Shown here: positions 55,955-63,809 of the stretch, one piece after another
How the letters are laid out: every line of letters starts with the position of its first letter
Numbering within the stretch: position 1 is the stretch's first letter
Assembly (NCBI RefSeq): GCF_013359865.1
Contig: NZ_JABMCE010000069.1
Coordinates: 52,959-116,958 of the forward strand
Reading direction: 5' to 3'
Length of the DNA stretch: 64,000 nt
DNA from: Curtobacterium pusillum
GTDB taxonomy: Bacteria > Actinomycetota > Actinomycetes > Actinomycetales > Microbacteriaceae
The notes under the pieces: generated by a model
What the model was told of the DNA's origin: nothing
Databases searched by the model: none
The model's input: only the letters and a program-made list of their open reading frames with translations
Made by a program: the position numbers and the translations under genes

Positions 55955-56635
55955 TCAGCCCTCGATGCGGTAGCCGAGGCCGCGGACCGTCACCAGGATC
56001 TCCGGCGCGCTCGGGACGCGCTCGATCTTCGAGCGGATGCGCTTGATGTGCACGTCGAGCGTCTTCGTGTCACCGAAGTAGTCCGATCCCCAGACCCGGT
56101 CGATGAGCTGCCCGCGGGTGAGCACGCGGCCGGCGTTCCGGAGCAGCAGCTCGAGCAGTTCGAACTCCTTGAGCGGCATCGGCGTCTCCGAACCGTCCAC
56201 CGCCACGGTGTGCCGCTCGACGTCCATCCGGATCCCGCCGACCTGCAGGATGCCGCTGTCCGCCGGATCGTCCTCGGTGCGACGACGGAGCACCGCACGG
56301 ATGCGCGCGAGGAGCTCCCGGGTGGAGTACGGCTTCGTCACGTAGTCGTCGGCGCCGAGTTCGAGCCCGACGACGATGTCCACCTCGGAGTCCTTCGCGG
56401 TGAGCATGATGATCGGGATGTTCGACCGGGTGCGGATCTGCCGGCACACCTCGGTGCCGGACAGTCCCGGCAGCATCAGGTCGAGCAGCACCAGGTCGGG
56501 GTTCTCCGCGTCGAACTTCGACAGCGCGGTCACGCCGTCCGCAGCGACGGAGGTGTCGTACCCCTCGCGCTGCAGCAGGAACTCCAGGGGCTCGCTCAGG
56601 GCCGGCTCGTCGTCGACGATGAGGATCTTGGTCAC
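55955..56635 (-). CDS. regX3: Phosphate-responsive response regulator RegX3/PhoP type
   Basis: 226 aa OmpR-family regulator, output of SenX3 for phosphate starvation. Receiver D8 D9, phospho-acceptor D52 (LVLLDLMLPG), T and K (TKPYS); winged helix with MPLKEFELLELLLRNAGR and TVRGLGYRIEG. Start is GTG 56635 overlapping the senX3 stop as GTGA, so the two proteins are made together. A PHO box precedes the divergent phoU gene and is its probable target. Called PhoP in Streptomyces. Confidence 0.94.
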   Translation of the reverse strand: MTKILIVDDEPALSEPLEFLLQREGYDTSVAADGVTALSKFDAENPDLVLLDLMLPGLSGTEVCRQIRTRSNIPIIMLTAKDSEVDIVVGLELGADDYVTKPYSTRELLARIRAVLRRRTEDDPADSGILQVGGIRMDVERHTVAVDGSETPMPLKEFELLELLLRNAGRVLTRGQLIDRVWGSDYFGDTKTLDVHIKRIRSKIERVPSAPEILVTVRGLGYRIEG

Positions 56636-57798
56636 GATTGCTGCTCTTCCAGTTGCTCTTCGAGTGCTGTGGTCAGTTCGGGGTCCGCCTCGGGGAGACG
56701 GATGGTGAAGGTCGAGCCCTTGCCGGGCTGCGACCAGACGCGCACGTCGCCGCCGTGGTTGCCGACGACGTGCTTCACGATCGCGAGCCCGAGGCCGGTG
56801 CCCCCGGTGGCGCGCGAGCGTGCGGGATCGACGCGGTAGAAGCGTTCGAACACGCGGTCGAGGTCGGCCTCGGGGATGCCGACGCCCTGGTCGGTGACCG
56901 CGATCTCGACGAAGCCCTTGGCGGACCGGACACCCACGCCGACGCGGGTGTGGTCCGGCGAGTACTTCACCGCGTTCGCGATGAGGTTCGACACCGCGAT
57001 CTGCAGGAGGCCCGGGTCCCCCATCACGCGGAGCTTCGACTTCTTCGCCCGCACGAGTTCGATGTCACGGGCACGCGCCACGATCTCGTTCGCGTCGACC
57101 GCGGCCTGCACGATCCGGTCGATCGACGTCTCCTCGCTGTTCTCCAGCGCGTCCACGGACTGCAGGCGCGAGAGCTCGATGATGTCCTTCGTCAGGGCGG
57201 CCAGCCGCTCGGACTCGGTGACGAGCTGCGCGGCGAACTTCCGCACGTGCTGGGGTTCGTCCGCCGCGGCGACGAGGGTCTCGGACAGGAGGCCGATCGC
57301 GCCGATCGGGGTCTTCAGCTCGTGGGAGATGTTCGCGACGAAGTCCCGCCTGACCTCGTCGATGCGCCGGCTCTCGGTGAGGTCGTCCGCCGTCACGAGG
57401 ACGTAGCGGTTGCCGAGCTGGGCGGCGCGGAAGCTCAGGTAGCCGATGAGTTCGCCCCGGCGGCCCCGCGGGAGTTCGAGGTCCTCCGCCCCCATCTCGC
57501 CGCTCTTGCGCACGCGGTCGACCAGGTCGACGAGCTCGTCGTGCACGAGCTTCCGCCGCACCACGAGCCCGACCGTCAGGGCCTGGGGAGATGCCGCCAC
57601 CACCGTGTTCGAGGGGTCGACCACCACGGCCGGGTTGTGCATCGTGGCGATGACCGCTGCGACGCCGTCCGGCAGTGTGCGTTCCGCCACGTCCGCTGCA
57701 CGAGCGGTGCGCTCGGCGGTGATGATCAGCACCACGACGCCCGCGCCGAAGACCCCGCCGAGGAGCATCGACAGTGGCACGAGCCACGCGTTGTCCAT
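56632..57798 (-). CDS. senX3: Phosphate sensor histidine kinase SenX3/PhoR type
   Basis: 388 aa. One N-terminal membrane helix (about 7-27), a cytoplasmic PAS-like domain (45-140), HisKA with H159 in FVANISHELKTPIGAIG, and HATPase with N box (NLIANAVKYS), DQGVGIP and GGTGLGLAIV. The absence of an outer sensor domain is typical; signalling goes through the phosphate transporter and PhoU. A TACACT box ends 6 nt before the ATG, so the mRNA is probably leaderless. First gene of senX3-regX3, divergent from phoU. Confidence 0.94.
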   Translation of the reverse strand: MDNAWLVPLSMLLGGVFGAGVVVLIITAERTARAADVAERTLPDGVAAVIATMHNPAVVVDPSNTVVAASPQALTVGLVVRRKLVHDELVDLVDRVRKSGEMGAEDLELPRGRRGELIGYLSFRAAQLGNRYVLVTADDLTESRRIDEVRRDFVANISHELKTPIGAIGLLSETLVAAADEPQHVRKFAAQLVTESERLAALTKDIIELSRLQSVDALENSEETSIDRIVQAAVDANEIVARARDIELVRAKKSKLRVMGDPGLLQIAVSNLIANAVKYSPDHTRVGVGVRSAKGFVEIAVTDQGVGIPEADLDRVFERFYRVDPARSRATGGTGLGLAIVKHVVGNHGGDVRVWSQPGKGSTFTIRLPEADPELTTALEEQLEEQQS

Positions 57799-57804
57799 GC
57801 CGTC

Positions 57805-57810
57805 AGTGTA
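57805..57810 (-). promoter_or_regulatory. -10 box of senX3, leaderless layout
   Basis: TACACT on the minus strand, six bases before the ATG at 57798. No ribosome site is visible. Confidence 0.55.
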
Positions 57811-57880
57811 GGGATGGTCACGCGGGGTTCGAGCCCCGTTCACCCCTGTCCGGGGTCCTTCCCGCTCCGGATCGCGAAGC

Positions 57881-57913
57881 GTTCAACCGCACGTCACCGT
57901 TCGTTCACCTGGG
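57881..57913 (+). promoter_or_regulatory. PHO box upstream of phoU
   Basis: Three adjacent 11-bp direct repeat units, GTTCAACCGCA, CGTCACCGTTC and GTTCACCTGGG, match the direct-repeat-unit structure of actinobacterial PHO boxes (GTTCACC core). A further GTTCACCCCTG lies at 57838. Binding by RegX3/PhoP would induce phoU and may autoregulate senX3-regX3. Confidence 0.75.
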
Positions 57914-57954
57914 CTGACGACACTCGTCCGGTACGCAGAGAGAGGCACTCCCCC

Positions 57955-58617
57955 ATGCGCGAAGTCTTCCAGCAGGAACTCCAGGACGTCCAGGAGCGAC
58001 TGACCGAGATCGCCGGGCTCGTCGAGTCCGCCATCACCCGCGCCACCCAGGCGTTCAGCGACTCCGACGTCGCCCTCGCCGAGGAGGTGATCGCCGACGA
58101 CGCCAAGATCGACGAAGCGGCGAACAGCCTCGACGAGATCGCCATCGACATCCTCGCCCGCCAGGCCCCCGTCGCCCGTGATCTCCGCGTCGTCGTCACC
58201 GCCCTCCGCGTCAGCTCCTCGCTCGAGCGCATGGGCGACATGGCCGAGCACATCGCGCAGCTCGCCCGCCAGCGTTTCCCCGAGAAGGTCGTCCCGAAGG
58301 GTCTGCGCGGGACGTTCAAGCAGATGGGCGCGCACGACGTCGCGATGTCCCAGAAGCTCACGCGCCTGCTCGCCACCGAGGACATCGCGCTCGCGGCGGA
58401 GATCCGTGACGAGGACGACGCCGTCGACGAGCTGCACGCCAGCGTGTTCGACTTCGTGCTGGGCGAGACCTGGAAGGGCAACCCGATCGACACGGTCGAC
58501 GCGACCCTGGCCTCCCGGTACCACGAGCGCTTCGCGGACCACGCGGTGTCGATCGCCAAGAAGGTCGAGTACCTCGCGACGGGCGACTGGGCCGGCGCGT
58601 CGAGCGTCACGGTCTGA
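57955..58617 (+). CDS. phoU: Phosphate transport regulator PhoU
   Basis: 220 aa all-helical protein with two PhoU repeats (about 8-105 and 115-205), each with an E/D-rich metal-binding helix (DIAIDILARQAPVARDLRVV, RYHERFADHAVSIAKKVEYL). It links the Pst transporter to SenX3, damping the phosphate response. Starts at ATG 57955 behind GAGAGAGG. Divergent from senX3-regX3, with the PHO box between them. No pst genes lie nearby. Confidence 0.95.
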   Translation: MREVFQQELQDVQERLTEIAGLVESAITRATQAFSDSDVALAEEVIADDAKIDEAANSLDEIAIDILARQAPVARDLRVVVTALRVSSSLERMGDMAEHIAQLARQRFPEKVVPKGLRGTFKQMGAHDVAMSQKLTRLLATEDIALAAEIRDEDDAVDELHASVFDFVLGETWKGNPIDTVDATLASRYHERFADHAVSIAKKVEYLATGDWAGASSVTV

Positions 58618-58666
58618 CTCCGTTCCGCGTTTTGCGATGGGGCGGGCGGGACGGGAGGATCGTGGC

Positions 58667-59215
58667 ATGGCTCAGGTCGCGATCGTCGTCAACGGGATGC
58701 CCGGTTCGGGCAAGAGCACGGTGGGTGCCGCCCTCGCGGAGGTGCTCGGCTGCCCGTTCCTGTCGAAGGACCGGATCAAGGAGCCCCTCGCCGACATCGT
58801 CGGGCCGATGATCGCGTCGCGGGCACTGGGCGGCATCGCGATGGACACCATGTGGTCGATGGCGCGGGCCGTCGAGAACGGGGTGGTCCTCGACGCCGTC
58901 TGGCTGCCGACGCGTGACCGGGACCTCCTGGAGGCGGGGCTCGCCTCCGCCGGGTCGCCTCGCGCCGTCGAGGTGTGGTGCCACGTGGACCGCGCGACCG
59001 CCGAGCAGCGGCTGCGGGACCGGTACGAGCCGGGCACCGTCCCGGTGCGGCACGAGGTCCACGGGGACCTCGCCGGGATCCTGGCGTTCTGGGACGAGCA
59101 CGAGGCCGAGGCGGGGCCGATCGGCCTGCCCACCGCCCCGGTCGTCCGGATCGACACCGCGAAGCCCTACGACGTCGGCGCCCTCGTGCAGGAGATCGCG
59201 TCGCACTTCGTGTGA
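58667..59215 (+). CDS. P-loop kinase / AAA family ATP-binding protein
   Basis: 182 aa. Walker A GMPGSGKST (10-18), then DRIKEP, and a later R-rich lid region RDRYEPGTVPVRHEV. Layout fits small-molecule kinases such as chloramphenicol phosphotransferase-like or zeta-toxin-like enzymes. The C-terminal Walker B and lid are weakly conserved. Substrate unknown; no antitoxin gene adjacent. ATG 58667 has a GGGAGG site made by a half copy of the GACGGGAGG repeat. Follows phoU by 49 bp and may be co-transcribed. Confidence 0.82.
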   Translation: MAQVAIVVNGMPGSGKSTVGAALAEVLGCPFLSKDRIKEPLADIVGPMIASRALGGIAMDTMWSMARAVENGVVLDAVWLPTRDRDLLEAGLASAGSPRAVEVWCHVDRATAEQRLRDRYEPGTVPVRHEVHGDLAGILAFWDEHEAEAGPIGLPTAPVVRIDTAKPYDVGALVQEIASHFV

Positions 59216-59217
59216 CG

Positions 59218-59253
59218 ACGACGGCCGCGCCCCCGAGGGGTCGCGGCCGTCGT
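59218..59253. terminator. Bidirectional terminator before gpmA 3' end
   Basis: ACGACGGCCGCG and its exact reverse complement CGCGGCCGTCGT pair over 12 bp, loop about 12 nt containing CCCC/GGGG that can extend the stem. Lies between the convergent P-loop kinase and gpmA genes. Confidence 0.82.
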
Positions 59254-59264
59254 GCTGTGCGGTA

Positions 59265-60011
59265 TTACTTCTTGGCGCCCTGCGCCGCGACGGCGGCGGC
59301 ACCGGCGGCGGCGGCCTCGGGGTCGAGGTAGTACGCGGGCTTCGTCGGGCGGAACTCGTCGTCGAGCTCGTACACCAGCGGGATGCCCGTCGGGATGTTG
59401 AGACCGGCGATGTCGTCGTCCGAGATCCCGTCGAGGTGCTTCACGAGCGCCCGCAGCGAGTTGCCGTGCGCCGTGACGAGGACGGTCTTGCCCGCGGCGA
59501 GGTCCTTCGTGATGTCCGACTCCCAGTACGGCAGCAGACGGTCGATCACGAGCTTGAGCGACTCGGTGCGGGGCAGCTGGTCACCGAGGCCGGCGTAGCG
59601 GCGGTCCCCGGCCTGCGACCACTCGGCGTCGTCCGCGATGGGGGGCGGCGGCACGTCGAACGAACGGCGCCACTCCATGAACTGCTGCTCGCCGTACTGC
59701 TCGAGCGTCTGGGCCTTGTCCTTGCCCTGCAGGTCGCCGTAGTGGCGCTCGTTGAGCCGCCAGTCGCGCTTCACCGGCAGCCAGGCGAGGTCGGCCTCGA
59801 GCAGGGCGATGTCCGCCGTCTGGATCGCACGGGTGAGCAGCGAGGTGTACAGGACGTCGGGGACGATGCCCGACTCGGCGATGAGTTCGCCGGCGCGCTT
59901 CGCCTCCTTCTCGCCCAGCTCGCTGAGTCGGACGTCGACCCAACCGGTGAACAGGTTCTTCTGGTTCCAGTCACTGTTGCCGTGACGGAGCAGGACGAGC
60001 GTGGAGGTCAT
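59265..60011 (-). CDS. gpmA: 2,3-bisphosphoglycerate-dependent phosphoglycerate mutase
   Basis: Glycolytic enzyme interconverting 3- and 2-phosphoglycerate, 248 aa. Phospho-histidine H10 in [18 protein letters not shown], the conserved [26 protein letters not shown] with catalytic Glu, and the second His in [15 protein letters not shown]. The C-terminal tail is Ala-rich. A TAGGAT box ends 6 nt before the ATG at 60011; those six bases (CGGAGC) also contain a short GGAG. Divergent from a methyltransferase gene. Confidence 0.96.
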   Translation of the reverse strand: MTSTLVLLRHGNSDWNQKNLFTGWVDVRLSELGEKEAKRAGELIAESGIVPDVLYTSLLTRAIQTADIALLEADLAWLPVKRDWRLNERHYGDLQGKDKAQTLEQYGEQQFMEWRRSFDVPPPPIADDAEWSQAGDRRYAGLGDQLPRTESLKLVIDRLLPYWESDITKDLAAGKTVLVTAHGNSLRALVKHLDGISDDDIAGLNIPTGIPLVYELDDEFRPTKPAYYLDPEAAAAGAAAVAAQGAKK

Positions 60012-60017
60012 GCTCCG

Positions 60018-60048
60018 ATCCTACCGAGCGGTCCGGTCCCCGTACCCT
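60018..60048. promoter_or_regulatory. Divergent leaderless promoters of gpmA and methyltransferase
   Basis: TAGGAT on the minus strand (60023-60018) ends 6 nt before the gpmA ATG; TACCCT on the plus strand (60043-60048) ends 6 nt before the methyltransferase ATG at 60055. The 43-bp gap is too short for ordinary leaders. Confidence 0.6.
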
Positions 60049-60054
60049 TGTGGC

Positions 60055-60831
60055 ATGCCCATCGGGAACGTCACGCGCGGGACCACCGGGTACAACCGGC
60101 TCCGTCGCGTCGACCGGTGGATCGCGTCCCTGCCGGTGCTGCGACGGACACCGGACCCGCTCGTCGCGGACGTCGGCTACGGCGCCTCCCCGACGACGAC
60201 CCTCGAACTCCGGGACCGCCTGGCGGCCGTGCGACCGGACGTCGAGGTCACCGGCATCGAGATCGAGCCGGCGCGGGTCGCGCTCGCGAACGCCGGGACC
60301 CGCGACGGTGTGACGTTCCGGCTCGGCGGCTTCGAGACGCCGACGCCCGGTGGTCGCCGACCCGCCGTCATCCGCGCGTTCAACGTCCTGCGCCAGTACG
60401 ACGAGTCGGAGGTTGCGGATGCCTGGAGGATCATGCAGGACCGGCTGCAACCCGGCGGCGCGCTCGTCGAGGGGACCTGCAACGAGGTCGGCCGGGTCGC
60501 CTCCTGGGTCACGCTCGACGACGTCCGGCCGCTGTCCTTCACGGTGTCGCTCCGGCTCGCCGGTCTCGACGTCCCGAGCATCGTGGCCGAACGACTCCCG
60601 AAGACACTCATCCACCGGAACGTGCCCGGCGAGCGGATCCACGCGTACCTGCGCGACCTCGACCTGGCATGGGCAGTCGCGGCGCCGCTCGGCACCTACG
60701 GTCCCCGGCAGCGGTGGATCGCCGCGGTCCGGGGCATGCGCGACCGCGGTTGGCCCGTGCTACACGGGGTGACGCGCTGGCGTCTCGGCGAGCTCAGCGT
60801 CCCGTGGTCGGCGGTCGAACCGGCGCGCTGA
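60055..60831 (+). CDS. Class I SAM-dependent methyltransferase-like protein
   Basis: 258 aa. N-terminal MPIGNVTRGTTGYNRLRRVDRW, then motif I VADVGYGASPTTTLEL (about 40-55, glycine-rich loop) and an acidic residue in VTGIEIEPAR (about 68-77), as expected of SAM binding. VIRAFNVLRQYDE could be motif IV. The substrate is unknown; the family is restricted to actinobacteria as far as I know. The start is probably leaderless. Convergent with ygfZ; the 73-bp gap contains the palindrome AACACCGGTGTT (60881-60892). Confidence 0.82.
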   Translation: MPIGNVTRGTTGYNRLRRVDRWIASLPVLRRTPDPLVADVGYGASPTTTLELRDRLAAVRPDVEVTGIEIEPARVALANAGTRDGVTFRLGGFETPTPGGRRPAVIRAFNVLRQYDESEVADAWRIMQDRLQPGGALVEGTCNEVGRVASWVTLDDVRPLSFTVSLRLAGLDVPSIVAERLPKTLIHRNVPGERIHAYLRDLDLAWAVAAPLGTYGPRQRWIAAVRGMRDRGWPVLHGVTRWRLGELSVPWSAVEPAR

Positions 60832-60904
60832 ACACCGGCGCTCGTCCGTCGAACACCCGCATGCCGCGGTGTCGTGCACGAACACCGGTGTTTTGCGGAA
60901 CCGG

Positions 60905-62002
60905 CTAGCGGCGGACGGCTCCGAGGCGCGGCAGGCGCGGGACGTTCGCGGTCGCGCCGGCGCCCGGGGGCACGATGACCTCCTGCGTCGCGGACACGAC
61001 CACGTCGTCGGCGGTCAGGGTCAGCGTCGCCCCGGGGTCGAGTGAGCGCTTCACGACCGCGAGCCCGATCGGTCCGAGCTCGTGGTGGATGCCCGACGCC
61101 GAGAGACGCCCGACCTCCTTCTCGTCGAGCACGACGGGCGTGCCCGGCGCCGGCAGCACGCCGTCCGACCCGTCGAGGTGCAGCAGCACGACGCGGCGCG
61201 GCGGGTGCCCGAGGTTGTGGACCTTCGCGACGGTCTCCTGCCCCCGGTAGCAGCCCTTCGAGAGGTGCACCGCGGAACGGAGCCAGTCGAGCTCGTGCGG
61301 GATCGTCCGCTCGTCGACGTCGGACAGCGACGGCCGCCAGGCGGCGATCCGCAGGGCCTCGTACGCCAGGAGTCCCGCGGCGGGTTCGTCCGACCCGGCG
61401 ATCGCGGACGCGGTGCCGGGGGTGACCACCGCGATCCGGAGGGTCCAGTCGGAGCCCGCATGCGCCTCCTGGGCGGCGTAGCCCCACCCGCCGGGCGTGA
61501 CGGACGACCACGGGTCCACCCACTCGACGGCCGGGGTCTCCGGCAGGTCGACGTCGGCGAAGGGGGCGGAGCCGAACCAGCCGATCGTGGCGGAGTCGGC
61601 GGAGCGGTCGGCGATCTCGACGCGGAGCATGAAGCGCATGGAATCGAGCCAGGCGGCGAGCGGGGCCGCGTCGTCCCGCTCGGTGAGGAGCCAGGTGACG
61701 GTCCCGTCGTCGACGACGCGTGCCGCGTGCTCGACGCGACCGGACTGGTCCAGCACGAGCGTCTCGGTGGAGACACCGGGCTCGAGGCCGAGCAGCAGTT
61801 GCGACGTGATCGAGTTGAGCCACGACAGCCGGTCCGGTCCGGAGACCGTGACGACGCCCAGGCCGAGCTCGACGACGGCACGACCGCGGGCGAGCAGGCG
61901 CTGCTCGCCCAGGGGGTTGCCGAAGTGCGCGGCAGGCGCACCGGGGGCGTCCGACGCGGCCACGAAGCCGTCGCGCGACGCGAACGCCGAAGCCGCGGAC
62001 AT
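60905..62002 (-). CDS. ygfZ: YgfZ-type folate-binding Fe-S maintenance protein
   Basis: 365 aa, tetrahydrofolate-dependent protein of the GcvT/YgfZ fold that supports repair or assembly of iron-sulfur enzymes. The hallmark KGCYRGQE is at 249-256 with the essential Cys251. The fold is aminomethyltransferase-like, with SWLNSITSQLLLGL near 60. Its ATG overlaps the stop of the nitrobindin-like gene by one base (TGATG). It is the last of four co-directional genes. Confidence 0.92.
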   Translation of the reverse strand: MSAASAFASRDGFVAASDAPGAPAAHFGNPLGEQRLLARGRAVVELGLGVVTVSGPDRLSWLNSITSQLLLGLEPGVSTETLVLDQSGRVEHAARVVDDGTVTWLLTERDDAAPLAAWLDSMRFMLRVEIADRSADSATIGWFGSAPFADVDLPETPAVEWVDPWSSVTPGGWGYAAQEAHAGSDWTLRIAVVTPGTASAIAGSDEPAAGLLAYEALRIAAWRPSLSDVDERTIPHELDWLRSAVHLSKGCYRGQETVAKVHNLGHPPRRVVLLHLDGSDGVLPAPGTPVVLDEKEVGRLSASGIHHELGPIGLAVVKRSLDPGATLTLTADDVVVSATQEVIVPPGAGATANVPRLPRLGAVRR

Positions 62003-62604
62003 CAGTCGACCTTCGCGAGCTGCCCCGAGGCGTGCGAGGTGAGCTCCTTGCCGAGCGCTGCGATGTCCCACGCCCAGAAGAGCTTCCCCTCGACCAGGCC
62101 GTAGAGCCGGGTCGCCGCGGAGTAGTCCTTGGCGTTCGGCGAGCGCATCACGGCGTCCGTCGCGAGGTCGATGCGGCCCTTGCGGACCCGCCCGACGTAG
62201 AGCTCGTTGACACCGGTCGGGTGGATGATCGCCGCCTCGACGTCGAAGCCGTCGGTGGTGTTCCGCAGGGCCTCGACGCTCTCCACCGTGCTGAACGGCG
62301 TCGGCCCCTCGCCGAGGAGCATCGCCGGACCGCGGTCGCCCGGCTCGGACGGACGGTCGATCCGCCAGTAGCCCATCTCGGCGGCCAGCGGCGTGTGCTC
62401 GTCGTCGAGCAGCCAGGTGGTGGACGAGTAGTTGAGGTAGGGCAGACCGTCGTGGCTGAAGCTGACGCGCTGGCCGAACTCGTACTTCCGCGGTGCATCC
62501 TCGTCACCGACGGGGTACTCGACCACGCCGGTGCCCTCCCAGACACCGACGAGCCACGACAGCGGGACGAGTTCGGGCGCGAGGCCCTCGGGCAGTTCGA
62601 TCAA
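62002..62604 (-). CDS. Nitrobindin-like heme-binding FABP family protein
   Basis: 200 aa beta-barrel of the FABP/nitrobindin family (old name DUF1794), thought to bind heme and isomerise peroxynitrite. The entry motif reads GVWEGTGVV, with Val where GxWxGxGxG has the last Gly. The C-terminal segment FWAWDIAALGKELTSHASGQL has His at about 192, the possible heme ligand. The start is TTG 62604, supported by AAGGG upstream and by a TTGA overlap with a 38-aa gene. Coupled downstream to ygfZ. Heme binding is inferred from the family. Confidence 0.86.
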   Translation of the reverse strand: MIELPEGLAPELVPLSWLVGVWEGTGVVEYPVGDEDAPRKYEFGQRVSFSHDGLPYLNYSSTTWLLDDEHTPLAAEMGYWRIDRPSEPGDRGPAMLLGEGPTPFSTVESVEALRNTTDGFDVEAAIIHPTGVNELYVGRVRKGRIDLATDAVMRSPNAKDYSAATRLYGLVEGKLFWAWDIAALGKELTSHASGQLAKVD

Positions 62605-62717
62605 CGCTGACCCTTGAACAGCTTCACGACGACGGTCACCGAGACGAACGCGATCGCGAGCGACGCGAGGCCGAGCAGGCCCACGTAGAAGAGCTCGAGC
62701 GCAAGCAGCGAATCCAT
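62601..62717 (-). CDS. 38-aa single-pass membrane peptide
   Basis: Starts at ATG 62717 and encodes one hydrophobic helix (FYVGLLGLASLAIAFVSVTV, about 10-29) with a basic end KLFKGQR. Its stop overlaps the TTG start of the nitrobindin-like gene as TTGA, so ribosomes can pass directly on. No strong ribosome site is seen (GCGAGTC... only). I do not recognise a family. Coding potential is supported by G/C-ending codons, the overlap, and a position between two genes on the same strand; proof of expression would need peptide or ribosome data. Confidence 0.7.
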   Translation of the reverse strand: MDSLLALELFYVGLLGLASLAIAFVSVTVVVKLFKGQR

Positions 62718-62740
62718 GCTGCGAGTCTACGCGGCCGGGC

Positions 62741-63022
62741 TCAGCGCGCCAGGAGCACCACGGCGGTGATCAGGACGACGACGAACGAGCCGGAGGAAGC
62801 GATGCTGATCCGCTCGACCAACCCGTCCTTCGTCGCGGTGATGAGCTGCAGCACGAAGCTGACGAGCACGCAGAGCACGAAGACGAGCAGGAGCCAGGCG
62901 AACGAGTCCTTGTCGGTCAGGGTCAGCACCAGCACCGCGCCGACGACCGCGAGCAGCCACACCGGCAGCACGGACGTCAGCCTGAGGCGACGCTGGTCGG
63001 TGGGCGGCACGGGCTCTGTCAC
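62741..63022 (-). CDS. Hypothetical three-helix membrane protein
   Basis: 93 aa, GTG start at 63022. After a polar N-terminus, three hydrophobic segments (about 16-35, 41-62 and 72-92) with a polar turn TATKDGLVERIS between the last two. No family recognised. It lies 23 bp before the 38-aa peptide gene and so is probably the first gene of the unit that includes nitrobindin and ygfZ. Divergent from glnR, with a hairpin between. Confidence 0.75.
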   Translation of the reverse strand: MTEPVPPTDQRRLRLTSVLPVWLLAVVGAVLVLTLTDKDSFAWLLLVFVLCVLVSFVLQLITATKDGLVERISIASSGSFVVVLITAVVLLAR

Positions 63023-63044
63023 GCGCCCATCATGACAGGAGCCG

Positions 63045-63066
63045 CTCCCGACCGTCCGGTCGGGAG
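63045..63066. other. Hairpin in glnR upstream region
   Basis: CTCCCGACCG-TC-CGGTCGGGAG, a 10-bp perfect stem between divergent genes. A TAGGAT box (63087-63092) follows, the likely -10 for glnR. Could be an operator or a transcription boundary. Confidence 0.55.
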
Positions 63067-63125
63067 GGAGACTTCCCGAGCATCACTAGGATGTGTCCAC
63101 GACTCCCCCACGCCCTGGAGGTCCT

Positions 63126-63809
63126 GTGGCCCAGCTCCTGGTACTCACCTCAGCCGCGCCCGGTGACGTCCTGCCGAGTCTCGGACTGCTGAGCCACCGG
63201 ATCCGCCACGTCCCCGCCGAGGCGGCCCAGCTGGTCAACGCGCCGCAGAGCGACCTCATGTTCGTGGACGCCCGCACCGACCTCGCGAGCGCCAAGGCCC
63301 TGTGCAAGATCCTGGCGACGAGCGGCTCGACGACGCCGATCATCCTCGTCGTCACCGAGGGCGGCCTCACGGCGGTCAACAGCGAGTGGAACGTCGACGA
63401 CGTCGTGCTCGAGACGGCCGGCCCCGCCGAGGTGGACGCCCGCATCCGACTCACCGCGGGACGCGCGTCCAAGAACCAGACGGGGTCGAAGATCCAGGCG
63501 TCCGGCGTCGTCATCGACGAGGCCAGCTACTCCGCGAAGGTCCGCGGCCGGCCGCTCGACCTCACGTTCAAGGAGTTCGAGCTCCTCCGCTTCTTCGCCA
63601 CGCACCCGTCCCGGGTCTTCACCCGCGAGCAGCTCCTCAGCGAGGTCTGGGGCTACGACTACTTCGGCGGCACCCGCACGGTGGACGTCCACGTGCGACG
63701 TCTGCGCGCCAAGCTCGGGGACCTCGAGTCCCTCATCGGCACCGTCCGCAACGTCGGGTACCGCTTCAACGTCTACGACGACGAGGCCGACCGGCTCACG
63801 GGGCAGTAG
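63126..63809 (+). CDS. glnR: Nitrogen regulator GlnR
   Basis: 227 aa orphan OmpR-family regulator controlling nitrogen genes in actinobacteria. The atypical receiver starts [20 protein letters not shown]; the conserved Asp is D48 (LMFVDAR) but the rest of the phosphorylation pocket is altered, as in known GlnR proteins that act without a kinase. The winged helix is strongly conserved: [33 protein letters not shown] and [10 protein letters not shown] chose GTG 63126 behind GGAGG, five bases before; an upstream GTG has no site. The stop overlaps the mshD start by one base. Confidence 0.92.
   Translation: MAQLLVLTSAAPGDVLPSLGLLSHRIRHVPAEAAQLVNAPQSDLMFVDARTDLASAKALCKILATSGSTTPIILVVTEGGLTAVNSEWNVDDVVLETAGPAEVDARIRLTAGRASKNQTGSKIQASGVVIDEASYSAKVRGRPLDLTFKEFELLRFFATHPSRVFTREQLLSEVWGYDYFGGTRTVDVHVRRLRAKLGDLESLIGTVRNVGYRFNVYDDEADRLTGQ

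Noticed and set aside
58667..59215. Zeta toxin of a toxin-antitoxin pair
   Set aside because: Walker A and size fit, but no epsilon-like antitoxin is adjacent and the gene follows phoU; kept as a generic P-loop kinase.
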